NCBI GenBank assembly: GCA_963618015.1
Contig: CAVEQS010000008.1
Coordinates: 1-64,000 of the forward strand
Length of the DNA: 64,000 bases
Direction of reading: 5' to 3'
DNA from: Apopatocola sp963618015
Lineage (GTDB): Bacteria; Bacillota; Clostridia; Oscillospirales; Oscillospiraceae
The notes beneath the pieces are model-generated. The model saw only the letters and a list, made by a program, of their open reading frames with translations. It had not been told where the DNA came from and did not search any database. Position 1 is the first letter of the stretch. Each line of letters opens with the position of its first letter. Made by a program: the position numbers and the translations under genes. Positions 1 through 6,967 of the stretch are shown here, piece after piece.

Positions 1-122
1 TGGAGCACTTCAAGCAAGAACTCACGGAATATCTGGATTACTACAACAACCGCAGAATTAAGGCAAAGCTAAAGGGCTTGCCGCCTGCTATTCACAGACA
101 ACAAGCCCTTTCGGTCGCTTGA
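1..122 (+). CDS. IS3-family transposase OrfB, C-terminal fragment
   Basis: The frame starting at base 3 reads 39 residues to a TGA at 120-122 and has no start inside the window. The sequence contains YLDYYNNRRIKAKLKGLPP, the conserved end of the rve/DDE integrase domain of IS3/IS150 OrfB proteins, where the run YYNxxRI(H/K)xxL marks the last helix. The enzyme would catalyse transposition of its own element. Only the C-terminus is present because the window edge cuts the gene, so it cannot be said whether the full gene is intact. Confidence 0.85.
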   Translation, partial: EHFKQELTEYLDYYNNRRIKAKLKGLPPAIHRQQALSVA

Positions 123-168
123 ACAATTTGCGCTTAATTTATTTGTCTAACTTTTTGGGGTCACTTCA
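1..168 (+). mobile_element. Right end of an IS3-family insertion sequence
   Basis: The first bases encode the end of an IS3-type transposase, and 22 nt after its stop lies a 25-nt segment (144-168) that starts TGTCTAACTTTTTGGGGTCA and ends in CA. That is the usual form of the terminal inverted repeat of IS150/IS3-like elements. The element therefore probably ends at 168, and everything to its left is outside the window. The left repeat and target duplication cannot be checked. Confidence 0.75.
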
Positions 169-241
169 TTGTCTGCGGGGGAAAGCTTTATCTATATCTA
201 TTTGTCCGCCGGTTTCGCGGCGGATTGCCGTGGAAGGGCAA

Positions 242-1927
242 TTACGGCTCCCCGAAGGTCGTCCAGTCCAGCTGCGATTTGTCCAGCGGATATTCCTTCA
301 GGATATAGCAGTTGCTGCCGGTCTCCTGGTAGAGCAGCTTATACTCCACTCCCTCCGGAATGGCGTATGCCTTGTTCTGGTCGTCAAACACGTTGGGAAA
401 ATGCTGCCCGGGAGAGGTGTGGGCAAGCGCCATACACACGCCGCCGTAGAGCTCCGGGATGCGGCTTCCATAATCCTCCAGCCGATCCAGCTCCATTACG
501 GGGAAGTCGTTATCCGGCTGGTAATTGTTGAACATGTACCAGCTGAAGTCCACGATGTAGTATTTCCCCTGATATTTGAAGTAGTTATAAACGTGTCCGC
601 CGCCGTCACCGATATAGTATGCATGGAGGATGAACCCGATCTCCTCATAGTCGCCCTCCAGCAGGTAGTTGGCGAGGTTTGCGGCGGAGCCGCAGTTGGT
701 CGTGCGCGTCTGCATCACCTGGTAGGCGTTCAGATTGTAGTGCCATTCCCGCCCGTCGATCACTTTCGCCTTGTCGCCTTGGCAGTCTCCGTACTGTCCC
801 GCCAGCATGAGCATCAGCACATCGGCCGCGGTTTTCACCCGCTCCTTCACCTGCTCCGGCTCCATGTCCAGCAGGGCGTAGGCCTCCTCCGGCGTCAGCG
901 TGGTACCGCCGAGCTTCGTGGAGAGCATATAGTTTCCGATGTTTTCCGGCTTGATGTGCGCATTCCTCTGCTCGGCCAAATTTGCCACCAGAGCCTCGTC
1001 CCGGAAAAATTCCTGAATCCCCCAAGGGGTCCAGGGAACATAAAGTCCATCCTTATAGTCCAGCATGACCTTTTGGTCTCCCGGGATATAGAACGCTTGC
1101 GTCAGCGTGCTGCCGCGGGGATTGTCCGCGCTCCGGCACCACGCGGTGATGCCTGCGAACCCGTCCACCCAGATCGGGAGAAATGTCTCCGGAAAGATCC
1201 GGTCTGCTTCAACCGTAGCTTTCCACTCGTCCGTCAGGGCATCGAAAGATATGATATAGTAGCCGCCGTCCTCCGCGGGGATCAGATTGCCGTAAAGAAA
1301 AGTGCCGTCATTTTCCGCCACTCGGGCGGCGACGATACCGATCCCCGGCAGATCGTCCCCCAGAACGCGCACCGCCAGAGCCGCGGACATATTCGAATCG
1401 ATCATCTGGCGGAACCACTCAAAGGCGTAGTCCGCCCCGATCGTTTTCTGCCCCTCGTCGTTGCAGACGATACCACAGTAGATCTCACCGCCATTCGCGA
1501 CCAGCCATGCCGCAAAGTCTCCGCCGGTGGAGATGCACTCCCGCGCCTTTTCCAAATCTCCCTCCCGTACGAGAGAAAGGATCTCTTCATCGGACAGCTC
1601 CCGCCGGGCAAATTCCTCCGGGCATTCGGAAAGAACCTTGTACGCGCCGCTGCCCTCGGGCAGCGCCACGCCCGCCGGAAGAGTTTCCGTCGTTACGGAC
1701 GTTTCCCATGCAGCGGGTGCCGCTGTCGGATTTTCCTGTGTTTTCTCCGCGGCGGGTGCTGCTGTCGGGTTTTCCTGCGCTTCCTCCGCGGCGGGCTCCG
1801 CCGTCGGCGCGAAAGTGCCGGATTCGCCGGTATCGTCCGGCGCTGCCACTTGGCCGCAGCCGGTCAGCAGCAGGCACACCGCGCACAAAAGCGCCGCGAC
1901 GCGCACCGGCAGGGAATACTTTCTCAT
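242..1927 (-). CDS. Lipoprotein with C-terminal transglutaminase-like domain
   Basis: A 561-residue protein. Residues 1-24 form a lipoprotein signal ending in the lipobox LLTGC, so it should be anchored on the outer face of the membrane. Residues 25-80 are a low-complexity Ala/Pro/Thr/Glu linker containing a duplicated unit (TQENPTAAPAA and a close copy). No domain was recognised in residues 90-390. Residues about 400-470 carry a papain-like triad typical of transglutaminase-core proteins: Cys near 411 in TTNCGSAANLANYLL, His near 444 in GGGHVYNY, and Asp near 459 in IVDFSW. Known members act as proteases, transglutaminases or peptidoglycan-modifying enzymes, and the substrate here is unknown. 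The gene lies alone, divergent from the regulator at 2221, and the IS end is 73 nt past its stop. The upstream RBS (a run of Gs about 8 nt before ATG) is weak. Confidence 0.7.
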   Translation of the reverse strand: MRKYSLPVRVAALLCAVCLLLTGCGQVAAPDDTGESGTFAPTAEPAAEEAQENPTAAPAAEKTQENPTAAPAAWETSVTTETLPAGVALPEGSGAYKVLSECPEEFARRELSDEEILSLVREGDLEKARECISTGGDFAAWLVANGGEIYCGIVCNDEGQKTIGADYAFEWFRQMIDSNMSAALAVRVLGDDLPGIGIVAARVAENDGTFLYGNLIPAEDGGYYIISFDALTDEWKATVEADRIFPETFLPIWVDGFAGITAWCRSADNPRGSTLTQAFYIPGDQKVMLDYKDGLYVPWTPWGIQEFFRDEALVANLAEQRNAHIKPENIGNYMLSTKLGGTTLTPEEAYALLDMEPEQVKERVKTAADVLMLMLAGQYGDCQGDKAKVIDGREWHYNLNAYQVMQTRTTNCGSAANLANYLLEGDYEEIGFILHAYYIGDGGGHVYNYFKYQGKYYIVDFSWYMFNNYQPDNDFPVMELDRLEDYGSRIPELYGGVCMALAHTSPGQHFPNVFDDQNKAYAIPEGVEYKLLYQETGSNCYILKEYPLDKSQLDWTTFGEP

Positions 1928-2111
1928 GGATAGGCCCCCTATGTTCTGTGGTTTCGGATAGTTGTTTTTTAAGCGACGCCGCGCCCGGCGGCACCGCAGA
2001 AAAGTCGATACAGATATAAAATATCACAGTCCTGTCGCCGCGGCAACACGCTTTGGCCATATCCTGCCGAAAAAAGCGTAAGCCCGGCAGTGCTGCTTCC
2101 CGCTGCGCCGA

Positions 2112-2166
2112 GTTATTCGTTTTAAGTGGCGTTAAAGCGAATAACTTTTTCTTTAAAACGAATAAC
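2112..2166. promoter_or_regulatory. Three-copy 14-nt operator upstream of the HTH-GHKL regulator
   Basis: The 14-mer GTTATTCGTTTTAA lies at 2112-2125. Its reverse complement occurs with one mismatch at 2132-2145 and exactly at 2153-2166. The two direct copies are 21 bp apart (two helical turns), and the first copy makes an inverted repeat with the second. The last copy ends 2 bp before the -35 hexamer of the promoter at 2169. This layout fits a regulator binding site. The obvious candidate binder is the helix-turn-helix protein encoded immediately downstream (inference). Confidence 0.7.
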
Positions 2167-2168
2167 GG

Positions 2169-2197
2169 TTGACAGATCGGGTACAATTCTTTATACT
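2169..2197 (+). promoter_or_regulatory. Sigma-A promoter of the HTH-GHKL-STAS gene
   Basis: A perfect -35 TTGACA (2169-2174) and a TATACT -10 (2192-2197) are separated by 17 bp. Transcription should start near 2204, leaving a short leader with the RBS GAAAGGA before the ATG at 2221. Confidence 0.8.
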
Positions 2198-2220
2198 TTC
2201 CCACGAAAGGATGCGATCGT

Positions 2221-3252
2221 ATGAAGTTTACGGAGGAAAAGAAGCAGGCCGTTCTGCGCTACATTCTGGAAAAGATATCGCAGCATGACCCCCGCGTTAC
2301 GAAAACCGTGTCCGAAACGATGGACATCAACCAAAACACCGTGCACAGCTACATCACCGAGCTGATCGACCGGGGCGTCATCCGCCGCGTAAAGCGCGGG
2401 CAGTATGAGCTTGTGCGCAAGCAGTATAAATTCTGCTTGGAGCGCAGTAAGGGTGATCTGGACTCCGATCTGTACGCCTATCAGAAATACCTCGCGCCGC
2501 TCATTCAGGACGAGCCGAAAAACGTGCAGGGCATCTGGGCCTATGCTTTCACGGAAATGATCAACAACGTTATGGATCATTCGCTCGCTTCGGAAGTGCA
2601 TATCCGGGTCGACCGCGATCCGGTCAACACCTCAGTCATCATCTCCGACAACGGCGTGGGAATTTTCCACAAGCTGCAGGAGCACTTCGGTTTCCCCACG
2701 GCAGAAGAAGCCATATGCGAGCTCTTCAAGGGAAAGCTGACGACGGACTCCGCCAACCATTCCGGCGAGGGAATTTTCTTCTCTTCCCGCATGATGGATG
2801 ACTTTATTATTCTGTCGGATGGAAAGGTGTTCTGCATCGACAAATACGAAGAAAGCGTCCTTGCCGACCTGGAAGAATTTTCCGTGCCCGGAACGAGCGT
2901 TTACATGAGTCTTTCCAACACTTCCAATAAGGAGACCGCCGAGATATTTGACCGGTATGCCGATTCGGACAGCGGGTTTACGAAAACAAGCATCCCTCTG
3001 AAAAACATTTATGACAGCTCGCCGGTGTCGCGCTCGCAGGCAAAGCGCCTCTGCAACCGCATGGATCGCTTTGAGGAGGTCACGCTGGATTTTGACGGCC
3101 TTGAGTGGATGGGGCAGGGCTTCGCCCACCAGCTTTTTGTTGTCTTTCAGCATGAGCATCCCGAAATCCGCCTGCTGCCGGTCAACATGAGCGCTCCCGT
3201 GGAGAAAATGTACCGCCATGTTCTCGCCGGGGACGCGACCTCTCGCGCCTGA
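2221..3252 (+). CDS. HTH-GHKL ATPase-STAS-like (DUF4325) regulator
   Basis: A soluble 343-residue protein with three parts. Residues 1-65 form a winged helix-turn-helix (recognition region around NQNTVHSYITELIDRGVIRR). Residues about 85-200 are a GHKL-type ATPase with N-box EMINNVMDH, G1 box DNGVGI and a G2-like GEGIFFSSRMMDD. Residues about 255-325 resemble the STAS-like DUF4325 domain. Families with this arrangement are thought to couple nucleotide binding to transcription or anti-anti-sigma-like signalling, but no target is established. The gene is monocistronic between its own promoter and the hairpin at 3278. The triplicated operator touching the -35 box suggests autoregulation. There is no histidine-kinase phosphoacceptor domain, so it is not a classical sensor kinase. 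Confidence 0.75.
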   Translation: MKFTEEKKQAVLRYILEKISQHDPRVTKTVSETMDINQNTVHSYITELIDRGVIRRVKRGQYELVRKQYKFCLERSKGDLDSDLYAYQKYLAPLIQDEPKNVQGIWAYAFTEMINNVMDHSLASEVHIRVDRDPVNTSVIISDNGVGIFHKLQEHFGFPTAEEAICELFKGKLTTDSANHSGEGIFFSSRMMDDFIILSDGKVFCIDKYEESVLADLEEFSVPGTSVYMSLSNTSNKETAEIFDRYADSDSGFTKTSIPLKNIYDSSPVSRSQAKRLCNRMDRFEEVTLDFDGLEWMGQGFAHQLFVVFQHEHPEIRLLPVNMSAPVEKMYRHVLAGDATSRA

Positions 3253-3277
3253 TCTTTCCACGGTTGTTTTTGATACG

Positions 3278-3318
3278 ATAGAATTCGCCCACAGACAACG
3301 TCTGTGGGCGAATTCTAT
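3278..3318. terminator. Perfect 19-bp hairpin between the regulator and htpG
   Basis: Arms 3278-3296 and 3300-3318 (core GAATTCGCCCACAGAC) are exactly complementary around an AAC loop. No strong T-tract follows on the plus strand, while a GTTTTTG run precedes the stem. It may terminate the regulator transcript inefficiently or act as an mRNA end stabiliser. Confidence 0.6.
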
Positions 3319-3349
3319 TCTTATCCTTTGCCGGAAGCGAGTTTTTCGG

Positions 3350-3378
3350 TTGAATTTTACATAATACCGCGGTATAAT
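3350..3378 (+). promoter_or_regulatory. Promoter of htpG
   Basis: TTGAAT (3350-3355), a 17-bp spacer and a consensus TATAAT (3373-3378). The start codon follows 68 nt later behind GGAGG. No CIRCE or other heat-shock operator was recognised in the leader. Confidence 0.7.
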
Positions 3379-3445
3379 ATAGTGTCTGAGTATAGCCTCA
3401 CTCAACAGGCATACCCGGAGTCCATAGCTAACGGAGGATAAAAAT

Positions 3446-5365
3446 ATGGCGAAAAAAGAATTTCAGGCGGAATCCCGGCGGCTGCTGGAGCTGATGATCA
3501 ATTCCATCTACACGCACCAGGAGATCTTTCTGCGCGAGCTGATCTCCAACGCCTCGGACGCTATCGACAAGCTCTGCTTCCGCTCGCTGACCGACGAGAA
3601 CGTCGGCATGGAGCGCGGAGATTTCTTCATCCGGATCACCGGCGACAAGGAAGCCAAAACGCTCACCATTTCCGACAACGGCATCGGCATGACCGCCGAG
3701 GAGATGGAGTCCAATCTCGGCGTGATCGCGAAGTCCGGCTCGCTCGCATTCAAGAAAGACCTTGATGCCGCCGAAAAGGACAAGGCGAACATCGACGTCA
3801 TCGGCCAGTTCGGCGTGGGCTTTTATTCCGCGTTCATGGTTGCGAGCAAGGTGACCGTCGTCTCCCGCGCCTACGGGCAGGAGACCGCCAACCGCTGGGA
3901 GAGCGAGGGCGCAGACGGCTACACCATCACCCCCTGCGAGAAGGAGACCGTCGGCACCGACGTCATCCTCACCATGAAGCCCGACACAGACGACGACTGC
4001 TACAGCGTGTATCTCATGCCCTGGAAAATTCAGGAGCTCGTGAAGAAGTATTCGGACTATGTCCGCTGGCCGATCCGCACCGACGTGGAGACGACCGAGA
4101 AATACGAGACCGGCGAGGTGGACGAGGCCGGCATCCAGAAGATGGGCGTGCGCACCGTCACGAAGGAAGAGGTCATCAACTCGATGATCCCCATCTGGCA
4201 GCGCAGCAAGAAGGAAGCCTCCGACGCCGACTGCATCGCTTTCTATAAGGAAAAGTTCAAGGACACCGAAGACCCCGTGTCCGTCATCCGCGTCAACGCC
4301 GAGGGCACCGTGAGTTACCGCGCGATGCTGTTCGTCCCGGCAAAAGCGCCCTACGACTACTATACGCGCGACTATGTCCCCGGCCTGCGGCTCTACTCCA
4401 ACGGCGTGATGATCATGGAGAAATGCCCCGACCTGCTGCCGGAATGCTTCCGCTTCGTGCGCGGCATCGTCGATTCTCCCGACCTTTCGCTGAACATCTC
4501 CCGCGAGATGCTCCAGCACGACCGCCAGCTCAAGCTCATCTCCATGAATTTGGAGAAGAAGATCAAGGGCGAGCTTTCGCGCCTCATGGAGTGCGACCGC
4601 GAGAAGTACGAAAAGTTCTTCAACGTGTTCGGCACGCAGCTCAAATACGGCATCATCGGCGATTACGGCATGAAGCGCGATCTGCTGACCGACCTTCTGC
4701 TCTACCGCAGCGCGGAGAAGGAAAAGCTCATCTCTCTGCGCGAGTATGTGGACGCGATGCCCGAAAACCAGAAATACATCTACTACGCCGCCGCTGAAAC
4801 GCCAGAGCGCGCCGCGAAGCTCCCGCAGACCGAGCAGGTGCGCGCCAAGGGCTTCGACATTCTCTGCTTCTCGACCGATGCGGACGAATTCGTTGCGGAA
4901 ATTCTCGGCACCTACGCCGAAAAGAAGTTCTGCAACGTCTGCTCGCAGGATCTCGGTCTCGAGTCTGACGAGGAGAAGGCCGCCGCGGACAAGACCGACG
5001 AGGAATATAAGCCCCTCACCGACTTTGTCAAGGAGACGCTGGGCGACGCCGTGGCAAACGTGAAAATCTCCCGCAAGCTCAAAAACTACGCTGTGTGCCT
5101 CTCCGTCGAGGGCGGCATCACGCTCGAAATGGAGCGCTACTTCCACGCCATGCCGGGCGCCGACCCGAACGCGATGCGCGCGCAGCGCGTGCTCGAGCTC
5201 AATCTCGACCACCCCGCCGTCAAGGCGCTCGACGCCGCGCGGCAGGCTGACCCGGAGCGCGCCGCCGTGATGGCGAAGGTGCTCTATGCGCAGGCGCAGC
5301 TCGTCGCCGGTATCACCCCGGACGATCCGGCGGAGTATGGCGAGCTGGTGTGCAAACTATTCTAA
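3446..5365 (+). CDS. htpG: Chaperone protein HtpG (Hsp90)
   Basis: A 639-residue cytosolic ATP-dependent chaperone of usual HtpG length. The N-terminal GHKL ATPase domain shows FLRELISNASDAIDKL (N-box with the Mg-binding Asn), DNGIGM (ATP-binding Asp) and GQFGVGFYSAFMV (lid and glycine motif) within the first 125 residues. The middle domain includes the catalytic-loop segment LNISREMLQ, whose arginine contacts the ATP phosphate. The C-terminal dimerisation domain follows. The start is set by GGAGG 8 nt upstream. It has its own promoter and is followed by a repeat element rather than an operon partner. Confidence 0.97.
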   Translation: MAKKEFQAESRRLLELMINSIYTHQEIFLRELISNASDAIDKLCFRSLTDENVGMERGDFFIRITGDKEAKTLTISDNGIGMTAEEMESNLGVIAKSGSLAFKKDLDAAEKDKANIDVIGQFGVGFYSAFMVASKVTVVSRAYGQETANRWESEGADGYTITPCEKETVGTDVILTMKPDTDDDCYSVYLMPWKIQELVKKYSDYVRWPIRTDVETTEKYETGEVDEAGIQKMGVRTVTKEEVINSMIPIWQRSKKEASDADCIAFYKEKFKDTEDPVSVIRVNAEGTVSYRAMLFVPAKAPYDYYTRDYVPGLRLYSNGVMIMEKCPDLLPECFRFVRGIVDSPDLSLNISREMLQHDRQLKLISMNLEKKIKGELSRLMECDREKYEKFFNVFGTQLKYGIIGDYGMKRDLLTDLLLYRSAEKEKLISLREYVDAMPENQKYIYYAAAETPERAAKLPQTEQVRAKGFDILCFSTDADEFVAEILGTYAEKKFCNVCSQDLGLESDEEKAAADKTDEEYKPLTDFVKETLGDAVANVKISRKLKNYAVCLSVEGGITLEMERYFHAMPGADPNAMRAQRVLELNLDHPAVKALDAARQADPERAAVMAKVLYAQAQLVAGITPDDPAEYGELVCKLF

Positions 5366-5376
5366 TAAATTCAAAC

Positions 5377-5506
5377 AAACCCCTCAGTCAGCCTGACGGC
5401 TGACAGCCCCCCCTGTTAGGGGGGCCAAGATAGTTTTCCGCGAACCCACTTGCCTCCCCTAACAGGGGAGGTGGCAAAACCGCAGGTTTTGACGGAGGGG
5501 TTTTCC
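5377..5506. repeat. Imperfect inverted-repeat element (MITE-like) between htpG and hemW
   Basis: The left end reads AAACCCCTCAGTCAGCC and the right end is close to its reverse complement (GACGGAGGGGTTT). The inner arms hold CCCCTGTTAGGGG-type palindromes at about 5407-5424 and 5454-5472. The arms are about 55 nt each with several mismatches. Near-identical GC-rich elements ending CCCCTCCGTC are dispersed in many gut Oscillospirales genomes (general knowledge, not checked here). It contains no gene. Transcribed, it would form a long cruciform-like RNA that could end or stabilise the htpG mRNA. Confidence 0.65.
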
Positions 5507-5537
5507 CCGCACCCATCATCCGCATTCTGGAGGAACT

Positions 5538-6785
5538 ATGAGCGACCAAGACAAACGCCTGGGCGTATATTTTCACATACCGTTCTGCGCATCAAAGTGC
5601 GCGTACTGCGATTTTTGCAGTCTGCCGGGCAGGGACAAGCTCATGCCCTATTACCAGGACGCGCTGCTCATTCAATTGCAGGAAACGATGCCCCGCATGA
5701 CCGATTACTTCATCGACACGGTGTATTTCGGCGGCGGCACGCCGAGCTATTACGGCGCGCGGCGCATCGTGGAAGTTTTGCAGGAGCTGAAGGTAACGAA
5801 CCGGCTGATGAAGCAGAGCGAGATCACCGTGGAGTGCAACCCGGACAGCGTCCGGCGCAAGGAGCTGCGCATGCTGCGCAAGGAGGGCGTGAACCGCCTC
5901 TCCATCGGCGCGCAGAGCGCCAACGACGATATTCTCCGTCTCATCGGCCGCCGCCACAACTGGCGGCAGGTGGAAATGGCGGTCAAGCGCGCGCGCAAGG
6001 CCGGGTTCCGCAACGTGAGTCTCGATCTTATCTACGGCCTGCCGAGCCAGACGCGCGAGGACTGGGCGGACACGCTCACCAAGGCGCTCGCGCTCAAGCC
6101 CGCGCACATCTCCTGCTACGGTCTGCGTCTCGAGGAGGGCACGCCCATGTACGACGAGTATGAGGGCACCGACATTCTCCCCTCCGACGACGATCAGGCG
6201 GACATGTACCTTTACGCCGTGGACTTCCTTTCGCGCCACGGCTTCCGGCAGTATGAGATCTCGAACTTCGCCCGCCCCGGCTACGAGAGCCGCCACAATC
6301 TCAAGTACTGGCGGCTGGACGACTACATCGGCTTCGGCGCGGCGGCGGCCTCGAACATCGGGCTGCTGCGCTATACCTATACCCACAACGTGCGCGAGTA
6401 TATTTCCGGCGTTTTGGGGGACAAGGATATTATTGCCGAACAGGAGGAGCTGACGCCGTTTGACCGCGCCAGCGAGTATCTGATGCTCGGCATGCGCACC
6501 GCGGGCGGCATCTCCGCCGAGGAGTACCGGAGCGTGTACCAGAGCAGCTTTGATAAGCTCCAGGAGATGCTGGAGGTGTTCGAGGAGAACGGCTGGGCCG
6601 TCTGCGACAATGGCCGCTGGCACTTCACGCCCGGCGGATTCCTCGTTTCCAACGTTCTCATCGGCGTGCTGCTCGAATCGCAGACGAAAGAGAAGTTCAA
6701 CGCCAACCCATGGATCCGCGAGGCGTTTGAGGCAAAGGGGCAGAAGGTCCCGCTGCCGACGGCGTCCGAGCCGTATATGAACTGA
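5538..6785 (+). CDS. hemW: HemW-type radical SAM protein (heme chaperone family)
   Basis: A 415-residue radical SAM protein, somewhat longer than E. coli HemW. The [4Fe-4S]/SAM motif is CASKCAYCDFC (residues 17-27), the CxxxCxYCxFC form seen in the HemN/HemW group. GGGTPS near residue 70 is the glycine-rich SAM-contacting strand. The C-terminal part shows a HemN-C-like winged domain (FDRASEYLMLGMRTAGGIS). Family knowledge: HemW binds and delivers heme and is often misnamed oxygen-independent coproporphyrinogen oxidase. The true oxidase HemN has an extended N-terminal region absent here. The start is supported by GGAGGAA 6 nt upstream. The next gene begins within 50-180 nt on the same strand. 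Confidence 0.85.
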   Translation: MSDQDKRLGVYFHIPFCASKCAYCDFCSLPGRDKLMPYYQDALLIQLQETMPRMTDYFIDTVYFGGGTPSYYGARRIVEVLQELKVTNRLMKQSEITVECNPDSVRRKELRMLRKEGVNRLSIGAQSANDDILRLIGRRHNWRQVEMAVKRARKAGFRNVSLDLIYGLPSQTREDWADTLTKALALKPAHISCYGLRLEEGTPMYDEYEGTDILPSDDDQADMYLYAVDFLSRHGFRQYEISNFARPGYESRHNLKYWRLDDYIGFGAAAASNIGLLRYTYTHNVREYISGVLGDKDIIAEQEELTPFDRASEYLMLGMRTAGGISAEEYRSVYQSSFDKLQEMLEVFEENGWAVCDNGRWHFTPGGFLVSNVLIGVLLESQTKEKFNANPWIREAFEAKGQKVPLPTASEPYMN

Positions 6786-6967
6786 ACTGAGGCGAAAGCC
6801 GCAAACAGAGAAAGGCGGTACCCATCATCCGTAACGACGAAATTTTCTCCCCCTTCCCGGACGAAGAGCCGCAGGATACCGGGAATACCGAATATAGCGA
6901 ATATGCGTCCGAGCCGGAGATCGTCGGCGAGAGCTATGACTCCGCCGATCTGGACACGGGCGAAACC

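Noticed and set aside
119..1933. A 604-codon plus-strand open frame over the lipoprotein gene
   Set aside because: It is the antisense of a gene with signal peptide, lipobox and a catalytic triad. Its product is rich in Arg/Leu/Val/His with no domain. It is a by-product of G+C-rich codon use.
5538..6785. Oxygen-independent coproporphyrinogen III oxidase (HemN)
   Set aside because: The protein begins directly at the radical SAM domain and lacks the long HemN N-terminal region, so HemW is the better name.
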